A stretch of DNA of 10,216 nt, from assembly GCA_003024985.2 (NCBI GenBank), contig PXIH01S0044836.1. One strand, given 5' to 3'. Position numbers and translations under genes: made by a program. Within the stretch, counting starts at the first letter, position 1. Each line of letters starts with the position of its first letter. Below, one piece after another: positions 1 through 6,270 of this stretch. This stretch comes from Euperipatoides rowelli (lineage: Eukaryota; Onychophora; Udeonychophora; Euonychophora; Peripatopsidae). The notes under the pieces were generated by a model, which did not search any database, had not been told where the DNA came from, and saw nothing but the letters and a program-made list of their open reading frames with translations.

Positions 1-6
1 TTTTTT

Positions 7-50
7 TTAAACCCTTTCCAGCCCAATGGTGCCATATGGAACCAACATAT
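7..50 (+). mobile_element. Possible piggyBac-like terminal repeat
   Basis: A TTAA at 7-10 is followed by ACCCTTTCCAGCCCAATGG. This resembles the terminus of the TTAA-flanked element at 3443 (CCCTTTCCACTCCAATG). PiggyBac-superfamily ends typically begin with CCC or CCY next to a TTAA target site. The next bases (27-44) form a near-perfect palindrome, TGGTGCCATATGGAACCA, with one mismatched pair. I found no matching opposite end (a reverse complement running into GGGTTAA) in the window. It is therefore either a solo or decayed end, or a chance match. Confidence 0.3.
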
Positions 51-1090
51 TTTACAGGATGGTCTATTGACCCCTCACACTCGTTCATTGTGCATGTTTC
101 ATACTAAAAAATGTAGGCTTATTTATTGCATATTTCATATTAAAAAAAAAGAAAAGGTCAAAAAGTCTGCTCAACTAAAAAAAAAAAAAACTTATCAAAA
201 TATTCACGACATAAAATGTATACCCCCCCCCCCCCTCCTGAATTTTGTTCTGTGGACCCCCTTGGTTCACACAAACACAATATAGACTACCAACAGTTCA
301 TAGAAAACAGCCATGTATTTCCATAAGTCTTGTATTTCCTTAAATCAAAGCTGCAACAATTTTCACCTCACTGATTAAAAAATAAATAAACAAAATTTGA
401 TAAAAATCTTATCTTTTGACCTCTTTTAAGTAATTTCTGTAATCTGAGATGATTTGTTAAATAATAATTATCCATGTTCAAAATCAAGATATAGTCTACT
501 GTAGACACTAACACATGTTTACAAACAACATGGCTACTCGTCAATTCAGAAGCTGATAATTAAGAAACAGCTTGATTGGAATTTTATTTTGGCTATATAC
601 TGTATTTCATAAGGTANTTTGTAGTTATGAGTTTTAAGATTAAAATAAAATTGAATTTACAATTAAATATAAGGATTATATTAAACCTAGTTAAGTATTC
701 CATTAATATTTTATAAATCAATAATCTATAATTTAATGATATTTTATTCCTAGTGAGCTAAAGGAAATGACATTAAATATTTACTGAACATTTGTGGTTT
801 ATAGTCAGGAGAGTTCAATAATCTATACAAAACAGAGATCAGGGATAGAGCAATAATTTGTGTGAAGAGGAAGCAGAGATGAGAGATGGCCCCTATAATA
901 TTTTGAAGTTTTTGAGATTTTTGGTGGATTTTTCATCACAAAATACACATATGTTAGGAGAAAAATCAACATAAAACTAAAAAAAATAACCCCAAATATT
1001 AATAATTTAGAAATGAAGGAAGGTGTGAGTAGAAGTGGGACCATTACAAAAATAATCACATCCTTTTTCTACCTGCGGTGCCTTTAAATG
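51..1090. other. AT-rich spacer without supported gene
   Basis: There are A/T homopolymers, a 13-base C run at 223-235 and a single N at 617. Short open frames exist (67-285 plus, 823-1059 minus). The first is lysine/poly-A and proline/poly-C driven. The second is a low-complexity hydrophobic run. Neither has a recognisable domain, so I do not call them genes. The segment at 850-900 (gaagaggaagcagagatgag) is purine-rich but otherwise unremarkable. Confidence 0.6.
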
Positions 1091-1099
1091 TTTCTTTTT

Positions 1100-1392
1100 T
1101 ATTTATATAAAAATAAATTTCCTCTCCAAGAGGAGAAGAAATGTATTTTTTTGGTTAATTAAATTGACTTTAAATTGAATATTTAACTGATTGAAACGTG
1201 GATTCACAGGTTCCTTGATGTTACAAGGGCAGCATACTTGGAAAAACCCAAGGCGAGCTGTTAAAGCTAGGGGAAAAAACGTTCCTTAACTGCCCAAGCC
1301 GAGGCGCGAACCTGTACACCTCAGCATATGCCTTCGGTTCATCAAGCGGAAGTGAATCCGCTCGACCACCTGCTCAACCACGGAACCAAGAC
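1100..1392 (-). mobile_element. tRNA-derived SINE, copy 1
   Basis: Read on the minus strand, the element starts at 1392 with GTCTTGGTTCCGTGG. The A box is TGGTCGAGCGG (1358-1368) and the B box is GGTTCGCGCCT (1302-1312). The 45-base gap between them suits a class II (Ser/Leu-type) tRNA with a long variable arm. The central domain includes CCAAGTATGCTGCCCTTG (1224-1241). The 3' part has a small hairpin (CTTCTCCTC/GAGAGGAAA) followed by GGAAATTTATTT and an AT-rich tail. Copy 2 at 4222-4491 matches in opposite orientation along its whole length, and copy 3 at 9174-9445 matches more distantly. An extra A-box-like TGGTTGAGCAGG sits just upstream (1369-1380). I saw no clear target-site duplication. 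The SINE class is supported by its parts; the family name is unknown. Confidence 0.85.
1345..1362 (-). repeat. Stem-loop within the SINE tRNA-like head
   Basis: AGCGGA and TCCGCT (plus strand 1345-1350 and 1357-1362) pair around a 6-base loop. Copy 3 has a comparable hairpin at 9405-9428 although its sequence differs. The stem next to the A box may therefore be a structural feature of this SINE family. Confidence 0.45.
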
Positions 1393-1754
1393 CTGTTTAA
1401 TAAAAATAACCAATTCCCTTATATTTTGTCAATATTTCAATTAGTTAAATTTTTTTGTTTTTTCAAATCCTTGATCTTATTTTTTTTTTTACTATATCCT
1501 ATTCATAAGCATCTGGGTTCATAATCTTCAGGCTAACTCCCTTCAGCTTGAACATTCATGATAACTACTTTAATATAGTTATTCCTTTTAATACTCAAAA
1601 TAGTCATTGATAATTTGAAACATTTCCTTATACCAATGTATTCTTATTATATTGAAATTACACTATTTGTTGTTGGAGTTTCCACTAACTGACTACAATG
1701 TGGACACAGTACAACTAAGTCCTTTTCAAAGTCTAGCTACCTGTCATTATTAGT
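1393..1754. other. AT-rich spacer, nothing recognised
   Basis: There are poly-T runs (around 1450 and 1480) and no open frame or motif worth calling. No tRNA-like boxes or long inverted repeats were seen. Confidence 0.6.
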
Positions 1755-1823
1755 TAATCTGATGCATTTTCTCAATCATATTTGTTTTTTTTCTTTTAAT
1801 AAACAAATATTACTGTCAGATTA
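1755..1823. repeat. Imperfect palindrome with two nested stems
   Basis: The inner stem is ATATTTGTTT (1778-1787) with AAACAAATAT (1801-1810), 10 of 10 paired. The outer stem is TAATCTGA (1755-1762) with TCAGATTA (1816-1823), 8 of 8 paired. Two nested stems separated by unpaired bases suggest a decayed foldback element or a folding transcript. In DNA this AT-rich, the inner stem alone could be chance. Confidence 0.5.
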
Positions 1824-2398
1824 GGCTGTTGCAATAAGGTAAATCTCCATGGCATAGGCCTACCCCTTTTTCCAATCCCCTGCTATCCCTTCTTGATTTA
1901 ATACATGTGATTGCAGTTCATCATAATGAAATATAGTGTAGGTTTATTATTATCCTGTAAACTTCAATTTAAATGGTTTATATTAGTTTAAAATTAGTCA
2001 ATTGTTCATGTTTTATGAGTTGAAATTAAAGATTTCAATTTGTTTTATTATTGTGGTATTTAGTACATAATAATAACTTTTGTACTAACAAAAATGTTAC
2101 TGACTAAAGCAGGGCTGAGCTTAGAGTATTTGAGACCCTAGTCAGAGTAAGTTTTTGGGTTCCATTTAAATATGAGTATTGTTGATTTGAGTGGAGGTGG
2201 TAGGCTATCCCTAGAAGGTTCAAGTGGCAAAGCTCCAGTAAGGTTTAATGAGTAACGATGAGGAAAGCCCACCTCTCCATTTGCTATTTTAGTATAAACT
2301 GTCATTTTGTTTGCAATTAACAAAACAAAAGGTTAATCATGGACATTTTGTGTGTTTGCTAAACTTTGCTTGTTTCTTCGTGCTTAATTATTTTATAT
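1824..2398. other. Spacer, mixed composition
   Basis: The minus frame at 2138-2323 would give a 61-residue proline- and serine-containing peptide. It has no recognised domain, and I do not call it a gene. The stretch 2110-2330 is less AT-rich than its surroundings and may be a decayed repeat, but I found no ends or second copy. A short inverted pair, TTAGTAC/GTACTAA, lies near 2060-2090. Confidence 0.45.
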
Positions 2399-2492
2399 TT
2401 TGGTCACATTTGGGCCCCAGAATTTTATTTGGATTGGCTGGGCTCCCAGAATTTGTCTAGTTTGCCTTATGGTAAGCCAGGCTGTGACCAAA
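2399..2492. repeat. 10-bp inverted repeat enclosing a direct repeat
   Basis: TTTGGTCACA (2399-2408) pairs exactly with TGTGACCAAA (2483-2492). Inside lie two similar segments, GGGCCCCAGAATTT (from 2412) and GGGCTCCCAGAATTT (from about 2440). The combination suggests a small foldback relic. No target duplication was identified. The plus-strand open frame that crosses it (2366-2617) shows no domain. Confidence 0.4.
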
Positions 2493-2686
2493 CTATTTTT
2501 CTTAAAGTTTTAATAACCATTTTCTTGCGAATGCAGAGATATCAACACTGCGGTTTGTTAAGTCAATCATGGATTACTTTCTGCAAAGTGACTATTCAAT
2601 TTGCACACTTATCTTGAAGTTTAAACTTATTTTAAAATAGTCCAAAAATACTATCCTAATCATTCTTCCTTCTTAGGTTGCTATAC
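2493..2686. other. Spacer, nothing recognised
   Basis: This is ordinary AT-rich sequence between the inverted repeat and the tandem duplication. No boxes, stems or coding signal were seen. Confidence 0.55.
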
Positions 2687-2724
2687 TTAAAAGCCCGTCA
2701 AAAATTTAAAAGCCCATCAAAAAT
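2687..2724 (+). repeat. 19-bp tandem duplication
   Basis: TTAAAAGCCCGTCAAAAAT (2687-2705) is followed directly by TTAAAAGCCCATCAAAAAT (2706-2724), with one difference. The second unit also forms a small hairpin with the next bases (CCATC aaaaat GATGG). Such a clean head-to-tail pair suggests recent local slippage, or the start of a short satellite or repeat terminus. Confidence 0.8.
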
Positions 2725-3045
2725 GATGGATACAGCGACATCTATGGACAGAAAATAGAGCAAAAACATCTTCGGGCGTCATTAGCTTTCCGAAGGTAGT
2801 AGAGCAGCGTGACAGACATCATGACTAAATTTCTCTTTATTATAGTTAGATTTTCGTAGCTGAAAATTAGTGCTTTGATTACGATTTTAGTTTTTGGTTA
2901 TTTTAACCACTGGTTGCTTAATTGCATTATATTTTCGGTAAAATAAACAAATAATATAAATAGGCTATATAACACTAGCAAAGGAAGCAACCCAGTGGAT
3001 ACAAATAAGTTTAAAAATGTATCTCAGACTGTTTCTGGATGAATT
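2725..3045. other. Spacer, nothing recognised
   Basis: The part at 2725-2820 is less AT-rich (cagcgacatctatggacag, cttcgggcgtc) and could belong to a degraded repeat that begins at the tandem duplication. I see no tRNA boxes, no long open frame and no second copy. Confidence 0.45.
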
Positions 3046-3090
3046 GGAGATCTGGAGTTTGCTATGTTGGATAGCAAACTTTGGAGCTCC
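3046..3090. repeat. Hairpin, 20-bp arms with a perfect 10-bp top
   Basis: The left arm (3046-3065) ends AGTTTGCTAT and the right arm (3071-3090) begins ATAGCAAACT. These ten pairs are perfect around a 5-base loop, gttgg. The lower ten positions pair at six sites (GGAGaTC with GAgCTCC). This is stronger than background for this region. It could be a foldback relic or an RNA hairpin. Confidence 0.6.
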
Positions 3091-3442
3091 TTTTACTCAA
3101 AATTCTAAAACAGTCATTTGAAGGGCAGAGAAGATCATATGGAGCACAAAATAGGACCAGTTGGATCAGCTTTAGATGGGCTTTAAAATAAATCAAGCAT
3201 CATTGCACTAGGATGAGTGGTTCATAAACCCTTACATACAGACTTTTCTTTCTTTTATTATCTAGATAAAAATAATTCCCGGCTTACTTTGATTTAAGTT
3301 TTACTCAGACTTGAGTTGTTTCTTATTTAAATACTGTATATTGCCTGGCAATCATTGTGTTAGAGCTGTCTGCCCTAATTATTCTGCAAAGAAAATGTTT
3401 ATGCTCTTCTATTTCCATATTGAAATAACCAGGTTAATAATG
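3091..3442. other. Spacer, nothing recognised
   Basis: An open plus frame at 3311-3559 runs from here into the TTAA-flanked element. It has no domain and crosses the element boundary, so I treat it as accidental. Confidence 0.5.
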
Positions 3443-3660
3443 TTAACCCTTTCCACTCCAATGTCCGTTATAAATCGCCATTTTCTCTTTACAATTCAAC
3501 AATCGTTGTTAGCCTCAAAAATACTTCAAATTAGTAAAATTTATGTTCAAAAGGACTAAAATATATTTGTTTTTAATCGTATCAAACGATTTAAAAAAAT
3601 TAAAATCAGAGGGTTTAAATGAATGCAATCAATGTAATTTTAACTTGGAGTGGAATTTAA
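3443..3660. mobile_element. TTAA-flanked MITE, piggyBac-like
   Basis: The element is bounded by TTAA at 3443-3446 and 3657-3660. The left end is CCCTTTCCACTCCAATG. The right end, read inward, is ATTCCACTCCAAG. They share the 11-base core TTCCACTCCAA in inverted orientation. A TTAA duplication with a CCC-start terminus and a length near 218 bp fit a non-autonomous piggyBac-type element. An internal hairpin, AATCGT (3575-3580) with ACGATT (3586-3591), is present. No transposase is encoded. The right end lacks the CCC start, so it has either decayed or the boundary is off by a few bases. Confidence 0.6.
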
Positions 3661-3675
3661 AAGGAACAATAAATT

Positions 3676-3745
3676 TAGGTCAAGTCAGTTAAACAATAAC
3701 TCAGCGTTCCAGCGACCAAGTGGGTCACTGGTTTGAATATAAGGA
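3676..3745 (+). mobile_element. Decayed tRNA-like SINE head
   Basis: TAGGTCAAGTCAGTTAAA (from 3676) resembles an RNA polymerase III A box. GGTTTGAATAT (3730-3740) resembles a B box. The spacing of about 42 bases is tRNA-like. Between them, CAGCGTTCCAGCGACC could be the relic of the anticodon arm. It starts just after the TTAA-flanked element. I could not follow a body or a tail: the sequence after 3745 becomes AT-rich and does not match the other SINEs here. Confidence 0.4.
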
Positions 3746-3984
3746 GAAATCTCATTGGATTAGACATTGTACAAGAAGTTCAAAAGTAGTTTTTTTCACC
3801 GTTTTTTTCTTCAAGAAAAAAAAAATTGGAAATTGCTAATTATGTTTTATACTACGAGAAAGATTGTAATTAATTTAATTTATTGTAGACTTGAGAAACA
3901 TATTAAAGAAAAAAATTCCTTCCCAAATAATCTATTATTCAATCACAGTCATATCAGCCTTAATTGTGTTCAAAAGATCATGTT
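3746..3984. other. AT-rich spacer
   Basis: The plus open frame at 3767-4006 is lysine- and phenylalanine-rich, as expected from A/T runs, and runs into the hairpin at 3985. I do not call it a gene. Confidence 0.5.
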
Positions 3985-4020
3985 ATGGATATCTTGGTTA
4001 GTTTAAACCAAGACATCCAT
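3985..4020. repeat. 15-bp stem hairpin
   Basis: ATGGATATCTTGGTT (3985-3999) pairs with AACCAAGACATCCAT (4006-4020) at 14 of 15 positions around a 6-base loop. The flanks continue to pair loosely (catgtt against aaaatatg). It may be the core of a tiny foldback element or a structured RNA. Confidence 0.7.
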
Positions 4021-4204
4021 AAAATATGGAACGGGTGTAATAAGGTTTTAATTTTAATAAAGCAGCTTTTTGTATGTAAGTACAGCATATTTTGAATTTG
4101 AAAGCTACAGATGCAATTGTGGCTTTATTAATTTGCATAAACACACATCCTAATCTGCTATTAAAAAGATAACTTACACAGTATATCTCTTCGGCTCGAT
4201 AAGT

Positions 4205-4221
4205 AAAATCTTGTCTATATA
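4205..4221 (+). repeat. Target-site duplication, 5' side of SINE copy 2
   Basis: AAAATCTTGTCTATATA here and AAAATCTAGTCTATATA at 4492-4508 differ at one of 17 positions and bracket the SINE exactly. This is the expected footprint of LINE-mediated target-primed insertion and fixes both element ends. Confidence 0.8.
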
Positions 4222-4491
4222 GTCTCGGTTCCGTGGTCGCTTCCGTTTGATGAACCGAAGGCATATGCTGAGGTGTATTGGTTCGTGCCTTGGCATGGGC
4301 AGTTATGGAACATTTTTTTCCCCTAGCTGTAACAGCTCGCTTTCGGTTTTTCCAAGTATGCTGCCCTTGTTAACATCTTAGGAACCTGTTTCTGATATAT
4401 TATTGAAATTTTCTGGTGTATTTAATTTGATTAACCTCAAAAAATACATCTCTTCTCCCAATGGAGAGGAGATTTATTTTTTTTTTTAAAA
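4222..4491 (+). mobile_element. tRNA-derived SINE, copy 2
   Basis: The copy starts GTCTCGGTTCCGTGG and ends in a T/A-rich tail. It aligns with the reverse complement of copy 1 through the tRNA-like region (GATGAACCGAAGGCATATGCTGAGGTGT is broken only by small changes), the B box (GGTTCGTGCCT), the central domain (CCAAGTATGCTGCCCTTG at 4352-4369) and the tail hairpin plus GGAGATTTATTT (4468-4479). Relative to copy 1 it lacks about 21 bases covering most of the A-box region (GTGGTCGCTTCCG instead of the doubled A-box stretch). It is therefore probably dead for polymerase III transcription. A 17-bp target duplication flanks it. Confidence 0.88.
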
Positions 4492-4508
4492 AAAATCTAG
4501 TCTATATA
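4492..4508 (+). repeat. Target-site duplication, 3' side of SINE copy 2
   Basis: AAAATCTAGTCTATATA follows the A-rich tail directly and repeats 4205-4221 with one difference. Confidence 0.8.
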
Positions 4509-4529
4509 AGTACAAATTTTTTAATTTTT

Positions 4530-4535
4530 TTTATT
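4530..4535 (-). promoter_or_regulatory. Possible polyadenylation signal
   Basis: On the minus strand this reads AATAAA, about 85 bases past the stop codon of the candidate terminal exon at 4619-4735. AATAAA is frequent by chance in DNA this AT-rich, so it only weakly supports a gene end. Confidence 0.2.
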
Positions 4536-4618
4536 TTTATATACGTACAAAATTTTATGACAGTAAATGGTCAATTTCAGTTTGCATGATTATGTATTAA
4601 TGGCACAGGAACAGTATG

Positions 4619-4735
4619 CTAGAAGTCCATGCTATTGTTGTAGTGTAGATGGGTTTTCTTATTCAATTTGGTCTGTTTTTCACTATCAATTTCTTCTTCT
4701 TCCTCAGATGAAATGAAAGGATATTGAGGCTCAAA
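4619..4735 (-). CDS. Candidate 3'-terminal exon, acidic tail
   Basis: On the minus strand an open stretch of 38 codons runs from TTT at 4735 to the stop TAG at 4619-4621. It starts FEPQYPFISS, then has five glutamates and IDSEKQTK, and ends HYNNSMDF. The mixed, hydrophilic composition with an acidic block and a lysine-rich segment is unlike the K/F/I/L/Y peptides that random AT-rich DNA gives here. A 3' splice site AG (4736-4737, context ACTATAAG) precedes it in phase 0, but the pyrimidine tract is poor. An AATAAA lies about 85 bases beyond the stop. I do not recognise the protein. It could be the last exon of a minus-strand gene whose earlier exons lie at higher coordinates, a pseudogene fragment, or chance. 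The plus strand here (ttcttcttcttcctcag) also mimics a splice acceptor, but it leads into stops in all frames. Confidence 0.3.
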   Translation of the reverse strand, partial: FEPQYPFISSEEEEEIDSEKQTKLNKKTHLHYNNSMDF

Positions 4736-4739
4736 CTTA

Positions 4740-5139
4740 TAGTATAAACATTACTATAATAATTTTAATATTTTCAAATAAGGTGCTTATTATTCTATGG
4801 GTATGTTAGAAAGCCTATACACAAACTAGTGGGATATACCTCCTAAGCCAAATTTCTGATATCTCGGTGATCACAAATAATTCTAATTAAAACTTATAAA
4901 AAATAGGACTTTAATAATCAAAAATAAACTTTATGTTTATTATTAACAACAAATTTAATATTAATTTGTAAATTAGGTGTAGACTTCATGTTTCAGCATT
5001 AAGCAGAGTTTGTGAAAATTGATCACACGCACAATAGGCCTGTACACCATTTACCACAATTCACAAATATCCTAAAATGATGAGCAGGAAAAAAAAACTC
5101 AACTCTTTTTTAAAGTGTTCTCTATTATTCTTATTATAA
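4740..5139. other. Spacer or putative intron
   Basis: AT-rich sequence lies between the two candidate minus-strand exons. If they belong together this is the intron, about 410 bp. No repeat ends or RNA motifs were found. Confidence 0.45.
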
Positions 5140-5145
5140 ATAAAC

Positions 5146-5205
5146 TTGCAAGAATGCTTTTGTATCATTTGGTTCAAGTGAACAGGCTTTGTCAAAGTCA
5201 GGGAA
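5146..5205 (-). CDS. Candidate internal exon with TPR-like helix
   Basis: The minus-strand translation reads FPDFDKACSLEPNDTKAFLQ (20 codons, 60 bases). DFDKACSLEPNDTKAF matches the pattern of a TPR second helix and the following helix start (compare the typical F.KAL.L.PN...A). It is flanked by ACACAG on the acceptor side and GTTTAT on the donor side, so it begins and ends in phase 0, the phase needed to join the candidate terminal exon at 4735. The donor is weak and only about half a TPR repeat is present. The frame is open further upstream to 5367, but that part is tyrosine- and isoleucine-rich and looks non-coding. Alternatives are a pseudogene fragment or chance similarity. Confidence 0.28.
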
Positions 5206-5312
5206 CTGTGTTTTATTACATTGCAAATAATATTGATCGATACCAGTACAGTCAAGTTTACATATATGATGGAAATGAAGTAAATTATTAAGTAAACTAT
5301 TAGAAATATATT

Positions 5313-5390
5313 CCAGAATGATGGTCCTGAGCCATATATCCCAGCAGTATGGTATTGAGCCACACATCCCAGCAGAATGGTCATGAGCCC
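5313..5390 (+). repeat. 28-bp tandem repeat, 2.8 units
   Basis: The units lie at 5313-5340, 5341-5368 and 5369-5390 (partial). The shared pattern is CCAGcagaATGGTcaTGAGCCacacATC with a few differences per unit. Each unit contains TGGTNNTGAGCC, which in the third unit serves as the A box of the tRNA-like head that follows. The A-box segment of a SINE therefore seems to have been tandemly triplicated. Confidence 0.75.
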
Positions 5391-5435
5391 TTACCTGACT
5401 GGGTTACCTAACAGGTTGGTGGTTCAACCTCAGGG
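5378..5435 (+). mobile_element. tRNA-like SINE head
   Basis: The A-box candidate TGGTCATGAGC (5378-5388) and a good B box, GGTTCAACCTC (5421-5431), are 32 bases apart. Between them ACCTG...CAGGT (5393-5415) pairs like an anticodon stem. This matches the layout of a tRNA-derived SINE. The body after 5435 has short palindromes (CCAGAgagaTCTGG near 5463, TTGATAG/CTATCAA near 5500-5530) but does not share the central domain or tail of the other SINEs. The 3' end is unknown. Confidence 0.5.
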
Positions 5436-5659
5436 CAGCCTGAAATTCTGGATCATTTCTTTCCAGAGAGATCTGGCACTAGAGATATTTCTCAGATTGA
5501 TAGAATTATTGGTACCTTTGATCTATCAAGGACAGACTTAATACAGATATTTCAAGAAGACTGTAAATTCATTGTCATCTGTAGCGCTTCACATCATTTT
5601 TACCTACTGGGAGGGGAAACATGTTAAAAAAAAACAACTAAATAAGCAGCATGCATTAA
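5436..5659. other. Possible SINE body, then spacer
   Basis: The first 130 bases are less AT-rich than the average and may be the body of the preceding tRNA-like element. Afterwards the sequence returns to spacer. No coding signal. Confidence 0.35.
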
Positions 5660-5700
5660 AAACAAGATATTTAGCCATAGCTTTGTTGAATATCTTGTTT
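5660..5700. repeat. Perfect 12-bp stem hairpin
   Basis: AAACAAGATATT (5660-5671) and AATATCTTGTTT (5689-5700) pair at all 12 positions around a 17-base loop. The loop-to-stem ratio is unlike a bacterial terminator, and the stem is too short for a typical animal microRNA precursor. The function is unknown. Confidence 0.6.
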
Positions 5701-6227
5701 AGGGTAAATGCCCCAGTAATGGACACCCAAAAGGATTTTTTTATGTTTATCTTTATTGTTATCTTAAGTTTTGATCTTCTCCATTCATGATTTCAGGAAT
5801 AAGTTTTAAATTTCATTGTCTTTCTTTTACTATTGATTACTTGTATAATTTAGAAAATATGAGATAAATTATTTTAATACCTCACCTCAGTAGTTTTAGA
5901 CACACTTTAGATTCAGTAATGGGCACCTTTAATAACATTTAGTTTCAAACTATATTCCTCACAATACTAAAAACATGGTCTTTTAAGCCTACATTTGGCA
6001 TTTCAACAGTTGTTTGAAATGAATCCATTTTTATGTTACACTTAAGATTAATACAGACTACAAGAAACAAAACAGAGAATAAGGTAGACCTTAGCCAAAC
6101 AAGCAAAGAATTATGGGGGGGGGGAGAACTTAAAAAATACATGCCTACAATATAGATGTTATATTTAAGTGTAATTAATCAGTGAACTAATGAAAAAAAT
6201 GTTTAAATAATAGTTAAAAATTATTAA
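5701..6227. other. Spacer with a recurring short motif
   Basis: CAGTAATGGACACC (5714-5727) and CAGTAATGGGCACC (5914-5927) lie exactly 200 bases apart, with no obvious similarity in their flanks. A 10-base G run is at 6115-6124. The minus open frame at 5945-6142 begins inside the G-run region and shows no domain, so it is not called. Confidence 0.5.
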
Positions 6228-6270
6228 TAGTGTCCAACACTGAAAAATAAACATTCAGTATTAGACACTA
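6228..6270. repeat. 16-bp arm hairpin carrying the CAGTRTTRGACAC motif
   Basis: TAGTGTCCAACACTGA (6228-6243) pairs with TCAGTATTAGACACTA (6255-6270) at 14 of 16 positions, with an 11-base A/T loop. Both arms resemble the CAGTAATGGRCACC motif seen at 5714 and 5914, so this may be an inverted pair of that same motif. Confidence 0.6.

Noticed and set aside
67-285. Plus open frame of 72 codons
   Set aside because: It is made of lysine-coding A runs and proline-coding C runs, with no domain and no splice or promoter context.
823-1059. Minus open frame of 78 codons with a hydrophobic N-terminus
   Set aside because: The apparent membrane segments follow from T-rich DNA giving F, L, I and V codons; no family recognised.
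1302-1368. Functional tRNA gene
   Set aside because: A and B boxes are present, but the acceptor stem does not pair and the sequence continues into a SINE body repeated elsewhere in the window.
3998-4264. Minus open frame of 88 codons
   Set aside because: It starts inside SINE copy 2, crosses its target duplication and ends within the hairpin at 3985-4020, so it is a by-product of those repeats.
5061-5384. Minus open frame of 107 codons, the longest in the window
   Set aside because: It begins in the 28-bp tandem repeat and is rich in I, Y, N and F. The only protein-like part is in a different frame, at 5146-5205.
5945-6142. Minus open frame of 65 codons
   Set aside because: It starts at a G run read as P codons and shows no domain or conserved motif.
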